The notes: generated by a model not told the origin, from the sequence alone. Shown: positions 25,084 through 35,173, counted from the first letter of the stretch. The stretch: 64,000 bases of DNA from an uncultured Clostridia bacterium (GCA_934463165.1 CAKSJG010000002.1:272708-336707), one strand, 5' to 3'. Made by a program: numbers and translations.

Positions 25084-27321
25084 TTATATTTTTGTAAGCT
25101 TTGCAAAAGACGCAAGAAGCGATCTCGTGCCGACATTGTCAAAAGATATCTCAATCTGTGCGTCTCCTCCCGTGGGAGTAACCGAAAGCACAAGTCCTTC
25201 TCCGAATTTCTTATGCATAACCCTGTCGCCCTTTTTTATGTCAATGCCGCTTTGCGACTGTCTCATCGCCGAACCTCTTGACACACCCGGAATGGCATCC
25301 GCACTTATTTTGGATTCGCTGAAGCTGAATTTCGGAAGGGTTGTCTTTTTCGGAGCGGTGTTTACGTTGTATAAGGTGTTAAAGCCCGACTGGCGCTTAA
25401 CCTCAACATCCAGAAATTCGGGCGGTATCTCCGATATAAACTGAGACGGCGCTCTCGCTTCTGTTTTTCCGTACATCGTTCTTTGCTTTGCATATGTAAG
25501 ATACAGTTTTCGTCTTGCGCGTGTTATTCCGACATAGCAAAGTCTGCGTTCCTCTTCGAGACCGTCCTCTTCCATTTCGCTCATAAAGCTCGGGAAAAGT
25601 CCCGTCTCCATTCCGCACATAAACACAACCGGAAATTCAAGTCCCTTTGCACTGTGCAGCGTCATAAGAACGACTGCGTTTTGCGAATCGTCGTAGTTAT
25701 CTATATCCGACACGAGAGAAATATTATCCAGAAATCCCTCAAAAGTCGGGTTTTCAACGTTTTCGACATATTCACGTGCTTTTGATTTGAATTCTTCAAC
25801 ATTTTCAATTCTTGAAACCGCATCATCCGGCGGACTCTCAAGCAAAAGTCTTGAAACATAACCCGTTTCGCTCATAAGAGATTCAATCAGCTCCGAAACG
25901 CTCACATTATTTATCAGACCTCGCAGACGCTGTATCATATCGGCAAAATCCTTTATTTTGGACTGCGTTCTGCCGAATGCCTCGGCATAGCTTCCGTCAC
26001 ATATAACCTCAAACATGCTCTTGCCTATGCTCTCGCTGTACGTGCGGATTTTCTGCACGGTGGAATCGCCTATTCCCCTTTTGGGAACATTTATTATCCT
26101 TGTCAGGTTCTGATCGTCATCGGGGTTAAATAAAACCCTGAGATACGATAAAATGTCTTTTATTTCCTTGCGGTCATAGAATCTTAAACCGGCAAGAATT
26201 CTGTACGGGCAGGTAAGGTTTTCTTCAAATACACGGGTTTGCGCGTTTGTACGGTACAAAATGGCAAAATCACTGTATTTATACCCTTCCTTTAACACGA
26301 GCCGCTCTATCTGATTATTGACATACACCGCCTCGCTTATCTGATCTCCGAGTGCGCGGAGAATGATTTTTTCTCCGTCTCCGCTGTCCGTCCACAGTTT
26401 TTTCTGTTTTCTCATTCTGTTATTTGAAATAACGTTATTTGCAGCGGTGAGTATATTTTGCGTCGATCTGTAGTTTTGTTCAAGCTTAACAACCTTCGCT
26501 TCCGAAAATTGTTTTTCAAAATTAAGAATATTGCCTATATCCGCACCTCTGAATTTATATATGCTCTGATCGTCATCACCCACAACGCAAAGATTTCTGT
26601 TTTTGCGCGCAAGCATTTCAACAAGCTTAAACTGACAGCCGTTTGTATCCTGATATTCGTCTATGAGTATGTATTTAAACTTATTCTGATAATATTCCAA
26701 AACTTCGGGATGCGATTTAAACAAATATACCGTCTTTAAAATAAGATCGTCAAAGTCAAGTGCGTTATTTGCTTTGAGAGTCTTTTCATACACCTTATAA
26801 AGACGCGCATATTGCTTGTCACGGTAATTCGTTTCGGATGCCGCGGCAAATTCTTCTGTGTCGATATCTTTGTTTTTGCAGTTGCTTATTACCGACAAAA
26901 CGGATTTAATCGGAAAATTATCCTCATTCAGATCACAGGATTTTATCGCTTCTTTTATTACTCTTTTCTGATCCTGGGTGTCATAAATCGTAAACGAGCT
27001 TTTATAACCGATTGCCTCGATATCTCTTCTTAAAATTCTGACGCAGCATGAATGAAAAGTTTTTATCCATATATCATCGGCTTCATCAGGCAAAAGTGCG
27101 GCAATACGCTCTTTCATTTCTGCTGCGGCCTTATTCGTAAACGTAATTGCAAGAATCTGCCACGGCATGGCAAGAGCGTTTTTAAGTATATATGCAACTC
27201 TCTTTGTAAGGACAGTTGTTTTTCCGCTTCCTGCACCTGCAAGCACCAAAAGCGGTCCGTCGGTTGTTGTTACGGCTTCTCTTTGCCTGTCGTTCAAACC
27301 GCAAAGTATATCATCGTTCAT
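25084..27321 (-). CDS. pcrA: UvrD/PcrA-type ATP-dependent DNA helicase
   Basis: Superfamily 1A 3'-5' helicase of 745 residues used in nucleotide excision repair and in clearing replication and transcription conflicts. The Q motif LNDRQREAV, Walker A GAGSGKTT (residues 29-36), motif II DEYQDTN, GDDDQSIYKFRGAD and the C-terminal VVLMTLHSAKGLEF (motif V) are complete. A C-terminal tudor-like segment (KKGDRVMHKKFGEG), which in Bacillus PcrA contacts RNA polymerase, is present. It lies 3 bases after engB. Confidence 0.97.
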   Translation of the reverse strand: MNDDILCGLNDRQREAVTTTDGPLLVLAGAGSGKTTVLTKRVAYILKNALAMPWQILAITFTNKAAAEMKERIAALLPDEADDIWIKTFHSCCVRILRRDIEAIGYKSSFTIYDTQDQKRVIKEAIKSCDLNEDNFPIKSVLSVISNCKNKDIDTEEFAAASETNYRDKQYARLYKVYEKTLKANNALDFDDLILKTVYLFKSHPEVLEYYQNKFKYILIDEYQDTNGCQFKLVEMLARKNRNLCVVGDDDQSIYKFRGADIGNILNFEKQFSEAKVVKLEQNYRSTQNILTAANNVISNNRMRKQKKLWTDSGDGEKIILRALGDQISEAVYVNNQIERLVLKEGYKYSDFAILYRTNAQTRVFEENLTCPYRILAGLRFYDRKEIKDILSYLRVLFNPDDDQNLTRIINVPKRGIGDSTVQKIRTYSESIGKSMFEVICDGSYAEAFGRTQSKIKDFADMIQRLRGLINNVSVSELIESLMSETGYVSRLLLESPPDDAVSRIENVEEFKSKAREYVENVENPTFEGFLDNISLVSDIDNYDDSQNAVVLMTLHSAKGLEFPVVFMCGMETGLFPSFMSEMEEDGLEEERRLCYVGITRARRKLYLTYAKQRTMYGKTEARAPSQFISEIPPEFLDVEVKRQSGFNTLYNVNTAPKKTTLPKFSFSESKISADAIPGVSRGSAMRQSQSGIDIKKGDRVMHKKFGEGLVLSVTPTGGDAQIEISFDNVGTRSLLASFAKLTKI

Positions 27322-27324
27322 TTG

Positions 27325-27921
27325 TTATTCCTCCGTATTTAATATCTCTTCGTAAATGTAAGACCACAGCTGCTCGACGCCGTCTCCGCTGACCGTTGAA
27401 AACGGTATTATCACATCATCACCCGAAAGCGAAAGCGTATCTATTATTCTTTTGAGCGACATATCAAGCTCGCCTTTTTTGAGTTTATCCGTCTTTGTCG
27501 CAACAACAACCGCTCTGTCACAAACGCTCCGAATAAAATCAAGCATCATGATATCGTCATCCGTCGGCGCATGGCGGCTGTCCGTCAGCAAAATAACCTG
27601 CGAAAGCGTTTTGCGCGAATGAAGATAAGTATCGATCATTATTCCCCATTTTTTCTTTTCTTCCTTTGAAACACGCGCAAAGCCGTAACCGGGAAGATCC
27701 ACAAGGTTTAAAGAATTGTCTATGTTATAAAAATTAATCGTCGCCGTCTTACCCGGTTTTCCGCTGACTCTCGCAAGACTTTTTCTGTTTAAAAGCTTAT
27801 TGATAAGCGACGATTTGCCGACGTTTGATCTGCCGGCAAATGCCAAATCGGGAAATTTTGTATTCGGATACTGTTCTTTTTTTACGGCAGACACGGTAAG
27901 TGTCACATTGTGAATATTCAT
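27325..27921 (-). CDS. engB: Ribosome-biogenesis GTPase EngB/YsxC
   Basis: Essential GTPase of 198 residues required for 50S subunit assembly. G1 is GRSNVGKSS (residues 28-36), G3 DLPGYG and G4 TKTDKL. The start ATG at 27921 follows AGGAGG by 6 bases and defines the N terminus MNIHNVTLTVSAVKK, typical for the family. An upstream in-frame start would lie inside lon. The lon-engB pairing is conserved in Firmicutes. Confidence 0.97.
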   Translation of the reverse strand: MNIHNVTLTVSAVKKEQYPNTKFPDLAFAGRSNVGKSSLINKLLNRKSLARVSGKPGKTATINFYNIDNSLNLVDLPGYGFARVSKEEKKKWGIMIDTYLHSRKTLSQVILLTDSRHAPTDDDIMMLDFIRSVCDRAVVVATKTDKLKKGELDMSLKRIIDTLSLSGDDVIIPFSTVSGDGVEQLWSYIYEEILNTEE

Positions 27922-27931
27922 ATGCTTCCTC

Positions 27932-30298
27932 CTAAATAAGGGCGTTGCTGAGTACATCGGACATTGAATCAACCGGCACAAAATTCAGATTTTCTTTAAC
28001 TTCATCGGGTACGTCATCAATATCACACTCATTATTTCGCGGAATGAGAATCTTTTTTATTCCCGTTCTGTAGGCAGCAAGAGACTTTTCTTTAAGTCCG
28101 CCTATCGGCAGTATTCTTCCCGTTATGGTTATTTCACCCGTCATGGCAACGTATCTGTCTATCTTTTTACCGCTCAAAGCCGATATCAGCGCCGTTGCCA
28201 TTGTAATTCCGGCAGACGGTCCGTCTTTGGGTACGGCACCTTCGGGAACATGTATGTGAATGTCATATTTTCTGTAAAAATCTTCCTCAATTCCGAGTTC
28301 TTTTGAATGAACGCGTATATAGCTTATTGCCGCCTTTGCGGATTCTTTCATAACGTCTCCGAGCTGACCCGTCAGCTGAATGTCGCCGCTTCCCGGCATG
28401 ACATTAACCTCAATGTCAAGTGTATCGCCTCCGTACATTGTCCATGCAAGACCGGTTGCAACACCGACCTCGGGTTTTTTGCCGTTTTCATTTTCGCGGA
28501 AGATTTTATGCCCGAGATATTTTTCAATTGATTTTTTGCTCACATAACATGACTTTTTGCCTTTAAACTCAATAGCACAGGCGGTCTTTCGCATGATTTC
28601 GGTAATTTTTCTCTCAAGCTCACGCACGCCCTGCTCTCTCGTATACGAATGAATTATCTCGCCTACTGCTTCGTCCGTTATGGTTATATTGGATTTTTTA
28701 AGTCCGTTTTCTTTAATCTGCTTCGGTATGATATATTTTTTTGCAATGTTTAACTTGTCAATATCCGTATAGCCCTCAAGCTCTATTACTTCCATACGGT
28801 CAAGAAGCGGTCTGTCTATTGTGTCGAGACTGTTTGCAGTTGTGATAAAAAGCACGTCCGACAAATCGGTTTCAACTTCAATATAGTGATCTCTGAATGT
28901 GTTGTTCTGCTCCGAATCGAGAACTTCAAGAAGAGCCGAAGAGATACTTCCCCTGTAATCTGCGCCGAGTTTATCGACTTCATCCAGAAGAATAAGCGGA
29001 TTGGCGCTTCCGGCCTGCTTAAGAGCCGTTATGATTCTCCCGGGCATTGCGCCGATATATGTTCTTCTGTGGCCGCGTATTTCCGCCTCGTCTTTTACGC
29101 CGCCGAGCGACATTCTGACATATTTGCGGTTAAGAGCTCTCGCTATTGACCTTGCAACAGAAGTTTTGCCCACACCGGGAGGGCCGACAAAACATATAAT
29201 CGGAGATTTCTTCCCACCCGAAAGCTTTCTGACGGCCAAAAATTCCAGAATTCGTTCCTTAACTTTTTTCATGCCGTAATGATCGGCATCAAGAATTTCG
29301 GATGCTGCGGCAAGATCGTCGTTTTCTTCTGTTTTATAACTCCACGGAACGGAGGTAAGCCAGTCAAGGTAGTTTCTTGTAATATATACCTCCGGGCTTC
29401 CCGGCTGCATTTTTTCAAGCTTTGAAAGCTCTTTTTTTGCTTTTTCAATAACTCTTTCGGGAGCGTTGATTTTCTTCAGAGATTCAAGAATCTTTTTTCT
29501 TTCACTGTCTGAATCGGTATTGTCACCGAGTAATTTTTTTATTGAGCTTATCTGCTCTCTTAAAAAATGCTCTCTTTGCTGCTTTGTTATCGATACCTGT
29601 GTTCCCGTTATGATATCTTTCTGAATCTTCATAACTTCGATTTCGTGCTGTAAGAAAACAACAAATTTTTCATACCGTTTTATAATGTCAAACTCTTCCA
29701 AAAATCCCTGATCGGTTTCGGGCTCTTTGTGTATAAGCGTGCACATCTCATCGATAAATGAATACGGGTCCTTAACCGACGTTATTTTCTTTACATCTTC
29801 GTATACGGAATTGCCGCGTGTTGAAACAAAAATCGCATACAGCTTTGTAATCTCACGCATGTATGCCTCAAGAAGAGTTTTTTCATCCTCCGAAAACTCA
29901 CGGGGCTTAAGCACATCCGCTTCACATTCAAAGAAAGGCGAAAAAGATGTAAACCTTCTTACTTTTGCCCTGGATACTCCCTCAACAAGGACGCGAACCT
30001 CATCATCCGCAACTTCCATAACTTGCTTTATTTCGGCAAGCGTACCGACGGTATACAAATCGTCGGCGGTTATAATCTCCTTATCGGGGCCCTTTTGAGC
30101 CAAAAGCAAAATATTTCGGTTTTTTACCATGGCTTCGTCGACCGCGTTAAGAGATTTATTTCTTCCGACATTGAAATGTATAACCATTTTGGGGAAAACA
30201 GGATTTTCCCTAAGCGGAAGTACAGGCAAAACCCCGAAAAAAGATATATTTTCATTTTCCGTTATATTATTAATTTCCACACTCTCATTATTATTCAT
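27932..30298 (-). CDS. lon: ATP-dependent protease La
   Basis: AAA+ serine protease of 788 residues that degrades misfolded and regulatory proteins. The N-terminal substrate domain begins LPVLPLRENPVFP. Walker A GPPGVGKTS is near residue 356 and Walker B LILLDEVDK follows. The proteolytic dyad is intact: serine in PKDGPSAG and lysine in GGLKEKSLAA. This is the LonA type. It has a sigma-A promoter about 80 bases upstream. I see no CIRCE or CtsR operator in the 225-base divergent region shared with spoIIP. Confidence 0.97.
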   Translation of the reverse strand: MNNNESVEINNITENENISFFGVLPVLPLRENPVFPKMVIHFNVGRNKSLNAVDEAMVKNRNILLLAQKGPDKEIITADDLYTVGTLAEIKQVMEVADDEVRVLVEGVSRAKVRRFTSFSPFFECEADVLKPREFSEDEKTLLEAYMREITKLYAIFVSTRGNSVYEDVKKITSVKDPYSFIDEMCTLIHKEPETDQGFLEEFDIIKRYEKFVVFLQHEIEVMKIQKDIITGTQVSITKQQREHFLREQISSIKKLLGDNTDSDSERKKILESLKKINAPERVIEKAKKELSKLEKMQPGSPEVYITRNYLDWLTSVPWSYKTEENDDLAAASEILDADHYGMKKVKERILEFLAVRKLSGGKKSPIICFVGPPGVGKTSVARSIARALNRKYVRMSLGGVKDEAEIRGHRRTYIGAMPGRIITALKQAGSANPLILLDEVDKLGADYRGSISSALLEVLDSEQNNTFRDHYIEVETDLSDVLFITTANSLDTIDRPLLDRMEVIELEGYTDIDKLNIAKKYIIPKQIKENGLKKSNITITDEAVGEIIHSYTREQGVRELERKITEIMRKTACAIEFKGKKSCYVSKKSIEKYLGHKIFRENENGKKPEVGVATGLAWTMYGGDTLDIEVNVMPGSGDIQLTGQLGDVMKESAKAAISYIRVHSKELGIEEDFYRKYDIHIHVPEGAVPKDGPSAGITMATALISALSGKKIDRYVAMTGEITITGRILPIGGLKEKSLAAYRTGIKKILIPRNNECDIDDVPDEVKENLNFVPVDSMSDVLSNALI

Positions 30299-30375
30299 AA
30301 GTACAATTTCCTTTCAGTAATCAGTGTCTGTAAACCCGATTAGGCATATATCATATACTATATACCCCAATATAC

Positions 30376-30404
30376 ATTATACTAAATTGCCGCAATTATT
30401 TCAA
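30376..30404 (-). promoter_or_regulatory. Sigma-A promoter of lon-engB-pcrA
   Basis: On the minus strand, TTGAAA (30399-30404), a 17-base spacer and TATAAT (30376-30381). It overlaps a possible sigma-E-like sequence read in the opposite direction toward spoIIP. Confidence 0.8.
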
Positions 30405-30523
30405 GAGGAATTTTTAAGAAATTCAGATAAAAGCAAATTTAACATACCTATGAGTGAAAAATGTGTAATATATGTTCAATTTATGAATAAAATTTACAGT
30501 AAACTAAGTCAGGTGAACATATT

Positions 30524-31654
30524 ATGAAAAAACACATTAAACACAATTATATTTATACATTTACACCGGGCAAAGGGATGATTTCGATTTTTTTGTTTTG
30601 CGTATGTGCTCTTTGCATCGGTCTTTTTGCGGCTTTTTTTATCTCCGACTGTGAAGTATCAATGTATTCGGACTTTTTAAAACTGTGCTGTAAGACGGAG
30701 CTGAACAAGGAAACGCCGAAAAAAGAGATAACCCTGCACTCGGAAATAAGCATAAAAACGCTTATGGAACAAAGCTCACCGGTATTTACCGAATCCGATA
30801 AGGCGGTAGCCGTATTCAGTCTTGAAAATGCCGATATGCCCGAAGTTACGGATGCTGCGGACGACAAATCAAAGGATGAAACAAAAAACAATACCGGTGC
30901 GGTAGTATTAAGCGAAAAAAACATACCATCGGATAACCTTTCGGTAATTAATCAGACATCATATAAAATAGATGCTTCGGCTCTTGCGGATACGGATATA
31001 TCTTACAAAGATAAAACGGATAAATCCGAAGTTTTAATCATGCACACGCATGCATGTGAATCGTACAGTGATAAATACGGTGTCGGCATAGGCCCTGCGG
31101 GGACGTATCGGACAACCGATACCTCAAAAAACATGGTGAAAATCGGAAGCATAATGAGCAACAAACTCAAAGAAAAAAACATAAAGGCTATTCACGACGA
31201 AAAGCTCTGTGATTATCCGTCATATAACAGTTCATACAAAACCGCACTGGGCTTGATTGACTGGTATACAACAAATAAAAAAGACATCGGATACGTGTTT
31301 GACATTCACCGTGACGCGCTCGGTGATTCTGAAAGTGTTACAAAACTGACATGCACCGTAAACGGGGAAACATGCGCACAGGCAATGATCGTATGCGGAA
31401 CGGACGGTCTCGGACTTTATCATCCTTATTGGAAAGACAATCTTATTCTTGCTCTTAAAATTCAAAAAACACTTGAAAAAAAGTATCCCGGTATGATGAG
31501 ACCCGTAAACTTAAGAAAAGAAAGATTTAATATGCATATGACAAAGGGATCGCTGATATTTGAAATAGGAACAAACGCAAATACACTCGAAGAAGCCGAG
31601 AGAACGATTGCATACCTGTCCGAGGGAGTTGCGGAAACGCTTTTAAAAAAATAG
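30524..31654 (+). CDS. spoIIP: Stage II sporulation protein P
   Basis: Membrane-anchored amidase/endopeptidase that, with SpoIID and SpoIIM, degrades septal peptidoglycan so that the mother-cell membrane can engulf the forespore. The 376-residue protein has one N-terminal helix (about residues 19-41), a low-complexity linker, then the catalytic domain with MHTHACESY (zinc His and Glu) near residue 172, DIHRDA, and C-terminal FEIGTNANTLEEA. The start ATG follows CAGGTGA. It indicates a spore-former and is normally under mother-cell sigma-E. Confidence 0.95.
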   Translation: MKKHIKHNYIYTFTPGKGMISIFLFCVCALCIGLFAAFFISDCEVSMYSDFLKLCCKTELNKETPKKEITLHSEISIKTLMEQSSPVFTESDKAVAVFSLENADMPEVTDAADDKSKDETKNNTGAVVLSEKNIPSDNLSVINQTSYKIDASALADTDISYKDKTDKSEVLIMHTHACESYSDKYGVGIGPAGTYRTTDTSKNMVKIGSIMSNKLKEKNIKAIHDEKLCDYPSYNSSYKTALGLIDWYTTNKKDIGYVFDIHRDALGDSESVTKLTCTVNGETCAQAMIVCGTDGLGLYHPYWKDNLILALKIQKTLEKKYPGMMRPVNLRKERFNMHMTKGSLIFEIGTNANTLEEAERTIAYLSEGVAETLLKK

Positions 31655-31675
31655 ATATTTAAAAGCCTAAAAAAT

Positions 31676-31704
31676 TTGACAAATTCTGCGTTATCATATA
31701 TAAT
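31676..31704 (+). promoter_or_regulatory. Strong sigma-A promoter for the 161-residue membrane protein
   Basis: TTGACA (31676-31681), a 17-base spacer and TATAAT (31699-31704), both perfect. Just downstream ATAATGCA (31710-31717) can pair with TGCATTAT (31728-31735), so the leader starts with a hairpin. Confidence 0.85.
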
Positions 31705-31776
31705 ATATGAATAATGCAGAATTTTTTTTGCATTATATATACAACCGAATTTTATTGTATGTAACGGAGGCTGCAA

Positions 31777-32262
31777 ATGAAAAAAACAATACTTAAGATA
31801 ATAACGATTATTTTTTCTCTGGCATCGGCTGTTTTTATGTTTTTTAAATGGTTTTCCATTTCCGTTGCCGATATATCGGAAGCTCATTCTCTTGTGACAC
31901 TTCCGAATCTTGTTCAGGACGGTATAGGATTTATAACAAGAATAGGCGGCAAAACCGTTGCAGTCATCTGCCTGATAATGTGTGCCGTTCTGGAATACCT
32001 CTGCATTCTTTCGGCAGGGCTTTCCGCTTACGGATCAATAAGACTTGCTCTGGGCTCAAACCGCACGCGAATGATTTTTTCATCACAGGTTATCGCAATA
32101 ATTTTGCAGATAATTGTCGGACTGATTATGGTCGCGGCAAACATAATTTCTTCAAAAATAGCCGTGGGACTTGTAAATCTTATGCCCACAATATGGTACG
32201 GTATTTCTGCATTATGTTCCGTAACCGCGTGCATTACGTCTATGTATTATTCAAAAAAATAA
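31777..32262 (+). CDS. Four-helix membrane protein, unknown function
   Basis: A 161-residue protein with four predicted membrane segments (about residues 6-24, 62-84, 104-126 and 134-156). A first extracytoplasmic loop is present, and a basic loop with GSNRTR precedes the third helix. The ATG follows ACGGAGG. It has its own strong promoter and a terminator after it, so it is monocistronic. I do not recognise the family. Confidence 0.75.
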   Translation: MKKTILKIITIIFSLASAVFMFFKWFSISVADISEAHSLVTLPNLVQDGIGFITRIGGKTVAVICLIMCAVLEYLCILSAGLSAYGSIRLALGSNRTRMIFSSQVIAIILQIIVGLIMVAANIISSKIAVGLVNLMPTIWYGISALCSVTACITSMYYSKK

Positions 32263-32276
32263 TTTTTGTGACAAAA

Positions 32277-32308
32277 AACTGACTGTCATATAAAATCGGC
32301 AGTCAGTT
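32277..32308. terminator. Bidirectional terminator
   Basis: AACTGACTG (32277-32285) pairs with CAGTCAGTT (32300-32308). A-rich sequence precedes it and T-rich sequence follows, so it can serve both the plus-strand membrane-protein gene and the convergent thuA operon. Confidence 0.8.
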
Positions 32309-32332
32309 TTTTATTATTATTTATTTTATATT

Positions 32333-33064
32333 TTATTCAAATGGTATTGTACCGACATGCGGGCATGTGAGCTCTTCGGCTCTGTAGTCGGGCGCTGCCC
32401 AGCGAACGGCATTTCTGAGGATTGTCTGAATTTCGGGCATGTAATAAATCGGATTGCTTTCATGACCCGGTTGGAGATAGAACACTCTGCCGTTAAGCTT
32501 CTGCCATGTGCATGCGCTTCTGAAAACCTCACCGGTGTTATATGTGCCTATCATAAGAAGCTCATCGGGCTTCGGTATTTCAAAACGCTCGCCGTACATT
32601 TCTTCTTTTTCAATGTCAAAATAATCGCCGATTCCGCGCATAATCGGATGAGCCGGAACTATATTCCAGAGTCTCTCCCTTGCTTCTTCACGCCAGCAAA
32701 GATTGCATGTTGTGCCCTGCAGCTTTTTAAACAGCTTGCTATGATGAGCACTGTGAAGAAAGATTGCGCCCATTCCGCAAAGAATCTGATTGTGTATTTT
32801 TTCAACAAGTTCATCGCTTACCTCACCGTGACGCATATGACCCCACCACATTATTACATCGGTTTCTTTAAGCATTTCATCGGTGATGCCGTAATCGGGA
32901 ACAAGGTTAAGATTCTCATCATATTCCGTAGCGGTTGTGACCTTTATATCATCGCATCCGAGAAAATCGGAAATAGCTCCGTGAATGCCGTTCGGGTATA
33001 TTTTCTTTACGTTCTCTTCCGTCTGTTCGTGATAAAATTCATTACATATAAGTACGTTTATCAT
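32333..33064 (-). CDS. ThuA-domain protein
   Basis: A 243-residue ThuA-like protein with a glutamine-amidotransferase-like flavodoxin fold. ThuA of Rhizobium takes part in trehalose oxidation, and family members usually accompany Gfo/Idh/MocA dehydrogenases that make 3-keto sugars. MWWGHMRHGEV, LHSAHHSKLFKKL and LQPGHES are family motifs. The start follows AGGAGAGG. It is the second gene of a two-gene operon with the oxidoreductase (14-base gap), divergent from an AraC regulator. The sugar is not identifiable. Confidence 0.9.
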   Translation of the reverse strand: MINVLICNEFYHEQTEENVKKIYPNGIHGAISDFLGCDDIKVTTATEYDENLNLVPDYGITDEMLKETDVIMWWGHMRHGEVSDELVEKIHNQILCGMGAIFLHSAHHSKLFKKLQGTTCNLCWREEARERLWNIVPAHPIMRGIGDYFDIEKEEMYGERFEIPKPDELLMIGTYNTGEVFRSACTWQKLNGRVFYLQPGHESNPIYYMPEIQTILRNAVRWAAPDYRAEELTCPHVGTIPFE

Positions 33065-33078
33065 TATTACCTCTCCTT

Positions 33079-34155
33079 TTACAGTCTGATTTCTCTGCCC
33101 TCTTCGGCTGATTTATACATTGCTTCAAGTATTTTTATCATGTTAAGCCCCTGCTCGGGAACAAACATCGGCTCTGCACCGTTTAAAAGTACGTCGGCAA
33201 AATGACGCAAATTTGCCTCATGAATCTGAACTCCGATATCATTATCAATACACGGGAGATAATCGACAAGAGCGCCGTTTTCTTCGGTAAAAATTTTAAG
33301 CTTATTATCCAAGCTTGACCATTTTGAGCCCGATTTTTCACCTCTGAGCTCAACAAAGAAATTTTCTTTTTCTATGTTTGACGCCCACGAAAATTCAATC
33401 TGCATGCAGGCGCCGTTTTCAAAACGGATAAATCCCATTGCAAGATCCTCAACGTCAAATGTTCCGTCCTTGCTTCTGTCGCCGAATTTTGATTCTTTTG
33501 AATCACTGATGTCCTCGGAATTCGCAAATTTATTGAATGTACATCCGCTGACCGCAACAGGCTTAGGGTTTCCCATAAGCCACATGGAAAGATCGATCAT
33601 ATGTACGCCGAGGTCAATAAGCGGACCGCCGCCGGACTGCTCTTTCGTCGTAAACCATCCGCCTCTTCCGGGGATGCCTCTTCTCCTCTGCCATCCGCAG
33701 CGTGAAGCATAAATCTCTCCCATCTTTCCGCTTTCTATATACTTTTTAAGAAATTTTGACGTGAGCCAATAACGGTTATTTCTCATAACCATAAGCACCT
33801 TGCCGCTTTTTTCGGCAGCAGCCTTCATTTTTTCCGCCTCATCAACGCTTACCGCATCGGGTTTCTCACAAAATACGTTAATACCCTTTTCAAGTGCAGC
33901 GCATGCTATTACAGAATGAAGGTAGTTCGGTGTGCATATATCGACAGCGTCAAGGCCTTCGATATCCAAAACATCGTGCCAATCAGTATATACAGACGGA
34001 ATATCATATTTTTCGGAAGCTGCCTTTGCTCTTTCCTCTATGATATCACACACGGCAACAAGTTCCACATTATCCATTTTTGAATAGCCGGGCAAATGTG
34101 TATGGTTAGCTATTCCACCTGCGCCTATAAGCGCAATTTTAAGTTTTTTGTTCAA
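33079..34155 (-). CDS. Gfo/Idh/MocA-family oxidoreductase
   Basis: NAD(P)-dependent sugar or polyol dehydrogenase of about 358 residues. The Rossmann motif ALIGAGGIANHTHLPGY is at the N terminus and the family motif CEKPDAVS near residue 95. The DLGVHMIDLSMW segment carries the catalytic-region Asp and His. I chose the TTG start at 34155 because AGAGGTG lies 8 bases upstream; the GTG at 34164 is inside that ribosome site. With ThuA and the divergent AraC protein it forms a small inducible sugar-oxidation module. Confidence 0.93.
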   Translation of the reverse strand: MNKKLKIALIGAGGIANHTHLPGYSKMDNVELVAVCDIIEERAKAASEKYDIPSVYTDWHDVLDIEGLDAVDICTPNYLHSVIACAALEKGINVFCEKPDAVSVDEAEKMKAAAEKSGKVLMVMRNNRYWLTSKFLKKYIESGKMGEIYASRCGWQRRRGIPGRGGWFTTKEQSGGGPLIDLGVHMIDLSMWLMGNPKPVAVSGCTFNKFANSEDISDSKESKFGDRSKDGTFDVEDLAMGFIRFENGACMQIEFSWASNIEKENFFVELRGEKSGSKWSSLDNKLKIFTEENGALVDYLPCIDNDIGVQIHEANLRHFADVLLNGAEPMFVPEQGLNMIKILEAMYKSAEEGREIRL

Positions 34156-34281
34156 ATTTAGCACCTCTTTAAGTTTAATTTGTTTATATTTAATATATCA
34201 TCTCTAAAAGTTTTATGGTATACTTTATCTGATATAAAATATCGAAATTCTGATATTTTCAAATTGAGGTGAATTTAAAAT

Positions 34282-35145
34282 ATGTATGATGAGGGAATTG
34301 CCGAAAGAGACGGAAAGCTTCTCAATATTCAATGTATGATAAGTCAAGCGGCAAAAAGAACCGATATCCACTTTCATTATCACAGATACATAGAGCTGAT
34401 TTATGTTACAAAGGGAAACATTCGCGCATATATAGGCAATAATGTTTATACTGCAGGCAAAAATCAGCTGATTATTGTATATCCCGGAGAGCCGCACACT
34501 TATACCTCAGACGAAAAAAACGAACACATTGTTCTGAAATTTATGCCCGACGTGCTCTTCAGCGCCGACAGAAGCGCAAATGAATTTGAATACATGTTTA
34601 ACTTTAACAGAATAAAGCTTGACGGGAAACGCGTTATACAAGACACATACGGATTTAAAAGGCTTGCGTCCGACGCGCTGAAAATATTTCTTGAAAACAA
34701 ATACGGATACGAAATTCTGTTACGGGCGGATCTCGTCAAGATATATGGTATGATAATCAAATACTGGAAGGACACAAACGAAATAACCCCTATGGAAAGC
34801 AAAATAAGCAGAGAAAAGCTTGCAATGATAGAAAACATCGTAAAGGTAGTAAAAGATACAAACGGTGACATAAAAACACATGAGGCGGCGCAGAGGTGTT
34901 ATTTAAGCGATGGTCATTTTTCAAGAATTTTTTCATCGGTCATGAATATGAGTTTTACAAGCTATGTAAAAAGTGTTAAAATAGCCGAAGCGGAAAGACT
35001 GCTCAAATGCACAGACACAAGCATAAACGATATCGCGCAGAATCTTAATTATGCAACCGCAAGTCACTTTATAGAAGATTTTAAAAAAATCAAGGGAATA
35101 TCTCCGAGAAAATATCGGTTTTCGGACTACAATCAAAAAATATAG
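34282..35145 (+). CDS. AraC-family regulator with cupin sensor
   Basis: A 287-residue regulator with an N-terminal cupin sugar-binding domain (HFHYHRYIELIYVTKG near residue 32 and YPGEPHTY near 74). The C-terminal double HTH of AraC proteins occupies about residues 190-285: HEAAQRCYLSDGHFSRIFS and SINDIAQNLNYATASHFIED. The start follows GAGGTGA. It is divergent from the Gfo/ThuA operon across 126 bases and most likely controls it. A member of the repeat family lies directly after its stop. Confidence 0.93.
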   Translation: MYDEGIAERDGKLLNIQCMISQAAKRTDIHFHYHRYIELIYVTKGNIRAYIGNNVYTAGKNQLIIVYPGEPHTYTSDEKNEHIVLKFMPDVLFSADRSANEFEYMFNFNRIKLDGKRVIQDTYGFKRLASDALKIFLENKYGYEILLRADLVKIYGMIIKYWKDTNEITPMESKISREKLAMIENIVKVVKDTNGDIKTHEAAQRCYLSDGHFSRIFSSVMNMSFTSYVKSVKIAEAERLLKCTDTSINDIAQNLNYATASHFIEDFKKIKGISPRKYRFSDYNQKI

Positions 35146-35173
35146 ATTTAATGTCCGAATTTTGGCAAGTTCA

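Noticed and set aside
32357..33205. A 282-residue plus-strand frame opposite the ThuA gene
   Set aside because: It is antisense to ThuA and the end of the oxidoreductase, with no start signal and no recognisable motif.
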